The translations under genes were made by a program, and so were the position numbers. From assembly GCA_964549245.1 (NCBI GenBank), contig CAZJUO010000005.1:1-33413 (forward strand): DNA of 33,413 nucleotides. The letters are read 5' to 3'. A model generated the notes under the pieces. It saw nothing but the letters and a program-made list of their open reading frames with translations, ran no database searches and had not been told where the DNA came from. Numbering within the stretch: the stretch's first letter is position 1; each line of letters opens with the position of its first letter. Origin of the DNA: CAZJUO01 sp964549245. Lineage in GTDB: Bacteria; Patescibacteriota; Patescibacteriia; UBA10025; JAHIVO01. This document shows positions 30,361-33,413 of this stretch, piece after piece.

Positions 30361-31893
30361 ATGGAAATTCAATCATGGATCTGGATTGTCCTCACTGTAG
30401 TCGGCTTGCCCGGCGGCATGATTGTCGGCTGGTGGGCCCGGAAAGTCTGGGCTTCCAAGAAGATAGATACCGCCGAAGCCAAACTGCAGTCATTAATCCA
30501 GGAAACAAAAAATAAGCAAAACGAGATCCTGCTCAAAGCCAAAGACAAAGCCATGGAAATCACTGACAAGGCTAAAGAAGAGGCCGAATCAAGGCGCCAA
30601 GAGGTGCGGGACCTCCAAAGACGTCTTGAAAAACGTGAGAGCTTGTTTGATCAGAAGCTGATTAATCTCGAGGAAAAACAGCAAAAACTGTACGATAAAG
30701 CCAGCCGCTTGGAATCAGCAAAAAAAGAAATTTTGAGCATCAAACAGCAGCAAATGGATAAACTGCAGAAAATCGCTGAACTAAAAAAAGAAGAAGCTCG
30801 GGACGTATTGCTGAAAAATACTGAAAATGAAATGAAAGAAGAGCTCACCCAGCGCATCAACAAGCTCCAAAAAGAATCATCCGAAACCCTGGAACGCGAG
30901 GCTAAAGACATGCTTAGCAGGGTAGTTTTCCGCTGTGCCGCCCCTCATACCGCGGAAACAACCACTACGGTGGTCAACCTGCCGTCTGATGAAATGAAAG
31001 GGCGCATCATCGGCAGAGAAGGGCGCAATATCAAAGCTCTGGAACAATTAACCGGCGTAGAAATCATCGTTGACGACACGCCAGAGGCTATCATTGTTTC
31101 CGGTTTTTCTCCGATCCGCCGCCATTTAGCTAAACGAGCTCTAGATAAATTAATACAGGACGGACGCATCCATCCAGGACGCATCGAAGAGGCCGTTGAG
31201 GATGCCAAAAAAGACTTGGCTCTAGACATCAAAAAAGCCGGTGAAGAAGCTGCCTATGAAGTGGGTATCGCCGGCCTGGAACCAAAACTGCTGCAAATCA
31301 TCGGTCGGCTTAAATATCGTACCAGTTATGGCCAGAATAACCTGCGCCACGCCATTGAAGTAGCCCATCTCTCTGCCTTATTGGCGGAGGAGTTGGGAGC
31401 AGATGTGGCCATCGCGAAAAAAGGAGGCTTTCTCCATGATATCGGTAAAGCAGTCGACCATGAAGTGCAGGGAACGCATCCGGAAATCGGAAAAGATATC
31501 GGTAAAAAGTTTGGCCTCTCGAAAGAGATTATCAACTGTATCGCCTACCACCATGAAGACGAACCGCCTTCACTGGAAGCCCTGATCGTAAAAATTGCCG
31601 ACGCCATCTCGGGAGCCCGGCCCGGCGCCAGAAAAGACACCTATGAAGATTACCTGCAGCGATTGACTGAATTGGAAGACGTAGCCAAATCTTTTGACGG
31701 GGTTGATAAAACGTACGCCATACAAGCTGGCCGCGAGGTGCGTGTTTTTGTCATGCCCGATAAAATTGATGACTACCAAGCGGTTAAACTATCCAAAGAC
31801 ATTGCCAATAAGATCGAGCAAGAGCTAAAATACCCCGGCGAAATAAAAGTCAACGTCATCCGCGAAACGCGCATTATTGAATATGCCCGCTAA
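30361..31893 (+). CDS. rny: Ribonuclease Y
   Basis: A 510-residue membrane-anchored endoribonuclease that starts decay of many mRNAs. The order is a single N-terminal transmembrane helix (about 5-25), a long charged coiled coil (about 30-190), a KH domain (MKGRIIGREGRNIKALEQ) and an HD domain with GFLHDIGKAVDHE near 357-368 supplying metal ligands. The C-terminal domain ends KVNVIRETRIIEYAR, the family ending. Length is standard. The ymdB gene follows after about 160 bases, a pairing known from Firmicutes. Confidence 0.96.
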   Translation: MEIQSWIWIVLTVVGLPGGMIVGWWARKVWASKKIDTAEAKLQSLIQETKNKQNEILLKAKDKAMEITDKAKEEAESRRQEVRDLQRRLEKRESLFDQKLINLEEKQQKLYDKASRLESAKKEILSIKQQQMDKLQKIAELKKEEARDVLLKNTENEMKEELTQRINKLQKESSETLEREAKDMLSRVVFRCAAPHTAETTTTVVNLPSDEMKGRIIGREGRNIKALEQLTGVEIIVDDTPEAIIVSGFSPIRRHLAKRALDKLIQDGRIHPGRIEEAVEDAKKDLALDIKKAGEEAAYEVGIAGLEPKLLQIIGRLKYRTSYGQNNLRHAIEVAHLSALLAEELGADVAIAKKGGFLHDIGKAVDHEVQGTHPEIGKDIGKKFGLSKEIINCIAYHHEDEPPSLEALIVKIADAISGARPGARKDTYEDYLQRLTELEDVAKSFDGVDKTYAIQAGREVRVFVMPDKIDDYQAVKLSKDIANKIEQELKYPGEIKVNVIRETRIIEYAR

Positions 31894-32052
31894 CTAAAAA
31901 AAAGCATAACATGAGCTAAACGAGCTATATGTTCAGATGGTAAAAAGATAATAAGCTAATAGGTCTATATGATTTTGCAACAATGGCTTCTATTCTTCTT
32001 TCCTCTTAACCTATAGTTCCTATAGCTCCTTTCAGCCTCTAAAAAATATCTT

Positions 32053-32865
32053 GTGTCCAATAATAAAATCACAATCCTCTTCATCGGCGATATCGTTGGT
32101 CGTGCCGGCCGAAAAGCTGTAGCGGCCATCATCCCGGAATTAAAAAAGGAATTACAGCCTGACTTCATTATTGCTAATGCCGAAAATCTGGCTCATGGCG
32201 TCGGAGTAACCAAAAAAACATTGGATCAATGCCATGAAGCCGGCATCAACCTCTTCACATCTGGAAATCACATTTGGAAAAAAGAAGAGGTAAATGAAAT
32301 TTTCCAAGACCCGGACGCGCCGCTGATACGGCCGGCTAACTATGATGATACCTACCCCGGCCAAGGCTATACCAGCGTAGTGGTAGGCACCCAGACCCTG
32401 CTGGTTGCCAATTTAAACGGACGTGTCTTCATGCAGGAAAAATTCAAGGACCCGTTCGCTACCATCGACCAAATACTGACCCAGCACCCAAAGGAGCAAT
32501 ACGCAGGCATTATCGTTGATTTTCACGCCGAAGCCACTTCTGAAAAAATCGCTTTTGGCTGGTATGTGGACGGACGCGTCAGCGCTGTCATCGGCACGCA
32601 CACGCACATACCTACTGCGGACGAGAAAATATTACCAGGCGGAACCGCGTATATAACTGATGTAGGCATGGTCGGGCCAAAATCGTCCGTTCTGGGAGTA
32701 TCAACCGATATCATCATACACAATTTCCTGCATCCAGAATCACGCCAAACGCACGATATCCCCACCACGGGTATTTGCCTCGTCAACGCTGTCATGGTAA
32801 CCATTAACACTGAAACAAAAAAGGCCGAAACAATCACTAGAATTTATCGTGAAATTGAGGTATAA
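32053..32865 (+). CDS. ymdB: YmdB-family metallophosphoesterase
   Basis: A 270-residue dinuclear-metal phosphoesterase of the YmdB/TIGR00282 family; related proteins hydrolyse 2',3'-cyclic nucleotides. Metal-ligand motifs are all present: ILFIGDIVGRAGR at the start, IANAENLAHG, TSGNHIWKKEE, VDFHAEATSEK and GTHTHIPTADE. The start codon is GTG. It lies downstream of rny, the same order as in Bacillus, where YmdB links to RNA turnover and cell-fate decisions. The 31894-32052 gap holds no clear signal. A TATAAT overlaps its stop codon and could be part of the hup promoter. Confidence 0.93.
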   Translation: MSNNKITILFIGDIVGRAGRKAVAAIIPELKKELQPDFIIANAENLAHGVGVTKKTLDQCHEAGINLFTSGNHIWKKEEVNEIFQDPDAPLIRPANYDDTYPGQGYTSVVVGTQTLLVANLNGRVFMQEKFKDPFATIDQILTQHPKEQYAGIIVDFHAEATSEKIAFGWYVDGRVSAVIGTHTHIPTADEKILPGGTAYITDVGMVGPKSSVLGVSTDIIIHNFLHPESRQTHDIPTTGICLVNAVMVTINTETKKAETITRIYREIEV

Positions 32866-32927
32866 TACTAATCACATTCCGCCTCATATACCCTTAATTA
32901 GTAATGACTACGAAAGGAGGTGTATAC

Positions 32928-33212
32928 ATGCATAAAGCTGAATTAATAAATCGCATCGCTGAAAAAGTCGGCGTATCCAAAAAGCAAGCCGAAGACATGC
33001 TGGATGCCTTCGAGAGTATCACCATTGATGCCCTCAAGCAAGGCCAGGAAGTAACCCTAACCGGTTTTGGCACCTTCATGGCCAAAGTACGTTCAGCGCG
33101 CGGTGGAGTAAACCCCCAAAACCCCTCTGAACGGATCCAGATTCCCGAAGTAACCGTACCGAAATTCAAAGCTGGCAAGGCCTTAAAAGACGCTCTCAAG
33201 AACAAACAATAG
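32928..33212 (+). CDS. hup: HU-family nucleoid DNA-binding protein
   Basis: A 94-residue histone-like protein. The N-terminal helices (MHKAELINRIAEKVGVSKKQAEDMLDAF) are followed by LTGFGTFMAKVRSARGGVNPQNPSERIQIPEVTVPKF, the HU/IHF arm region with the conserved proline for DNA intercalation, and the C-terminal helix KAGKALKDAL (each seen in register with the family). The start at 32928 is set by a perfect AAAGGAGGTG 5 bases upstream; the frame before it is only eight codons. HU compacts and bends DNA and is normally highly expressed, which suits the strong ribosome-binding site. Confidence 0.95.
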   Translation: MHKAELINRIAEKVGVSKKQAEDMLDAFESITIDALKQGQEVTLTGFGTFMAKVRSARGGVNPQNPSERIQIPEVTVPKFKAGKALKDALKNKQ

Positions 33213-33270
33213 TGGAATTTATGAAGGTTTTTTGGCTTGCCAAAAAGCCCGACTTTGTTATAAAACAAAA

Positions 33271-33295
33271 GCCCCACTCTCTATAGGGGGTTTTT
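33271..33295 (+). terminator. Intrinsic terminator after hup
   Basis: CCCC (33272-33275) pairs with GGGG (33286-33289), extended imperfectly inward, followed by GTTTTT. Confidence 0.7.
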
Positions 33296-33348
33296 GTGTT
33301 GCGAAAAAATAGCCCTGTACCACATACAGAGGTTTTATTTATCAAAAA

Positions 33349-33378
33349 GCGCACTGCTTATAGTGCGCCATTTTTTTT
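33349..33378. terminator. Second hairpin terminator, bidirectional
   Basis: A perfect seven-base stem (33349-33355 with 33362-33368) is followed by eight T on the plus strand and by an A-run on the other side, so it can serve hup readthrough and a converging gene beyond the window. Confidence 0.85.
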
Positions 33379-33413
33379 AGTTTGAATGCAAAAAGATTTC
33401 TTTGCACTGGTGG

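Noticed and set aside
1..33413. CRISPR arrays, transposases, integrases, prophage genes
   Set aside because: No regularly spaced repeats, and no protein in any frame resembling these families.

Overview
The window looks like a chromosomal segment of a small-genome bacterium of the candidate phyla radiation (Patescibacteria/Parcubacteria type). The grounds are: compact genes with short gaps, many starts without a Shine-Dalgarno sequence, an FG-GAP-like propeller protein typical of that group, isolated receiver-like and membrane proteins, and a housekeeping set (infB, rbfA, nrnA, clpP, rny, ymdB, hup, lspA, rluB, comM) with no complete biosynthetic pathway. This taxonomic call is an inference. 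TGA ends at least comM and the PEP mobile-domain gene, so the code is standard rather than UGA=Gly.

Layout. From 1 to about 20.3 kb almost everything is on the minus strand. In order along the window these are a 7TM protein and sensor kinase, comM, a broken four-helix-bundle gene, a plus-strand zinc ribbon, rluB with a glycosidase-like gene, a secreted protein with lspA and dksA-like, a 1451-residue secreted repeat protein, a trxA-trxB-aminotransferase-gdh operon, small orphan genes, and two receiver-like proteins. From 20.4 kb onward most protein genes are on the plus strand: a TrmB-type regulator, bactofilin with a DAG-kinase-like gene, infB-rbfA-nrnA, two non-coding transcription units, dsrC, clpP, rny-ymdB and hup. 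Three intact tRNA genes (Ala-GGC, Ala-CGC, Arg-CCU), tRNA fragments and two perfect 16-bp parS palindromes lie where the two blocks diverge. That arrangement fits an origin-proximal region, although no dnaA, dnaN or parAB is present.

How the genes work together. Thioredoxin and its reductase share an operon with a glutamate dehydrogenase that carries an unusual four-cysteine loop, which suggests thiol control. InfB, RbfA, NrnA, RNase Y and ClpP cover translation start, ribosome maturation, RNA decay and proteolysis. The large secreted protein probably acts at the cell surface.

Most unusual parts: a roughly 470-nt transcription unit (28.22-28.69 kb) with a predicted pseudoknot, matching no RNA family I can recognise; a second structured unit of about 390 nt beside it; a DsrC with both redox cysteines and no dsr genes nearby; the parS pair; and two short promoter-to-terminator units (near 4.4 kb and 13.1 kb) placed ahead of genes.
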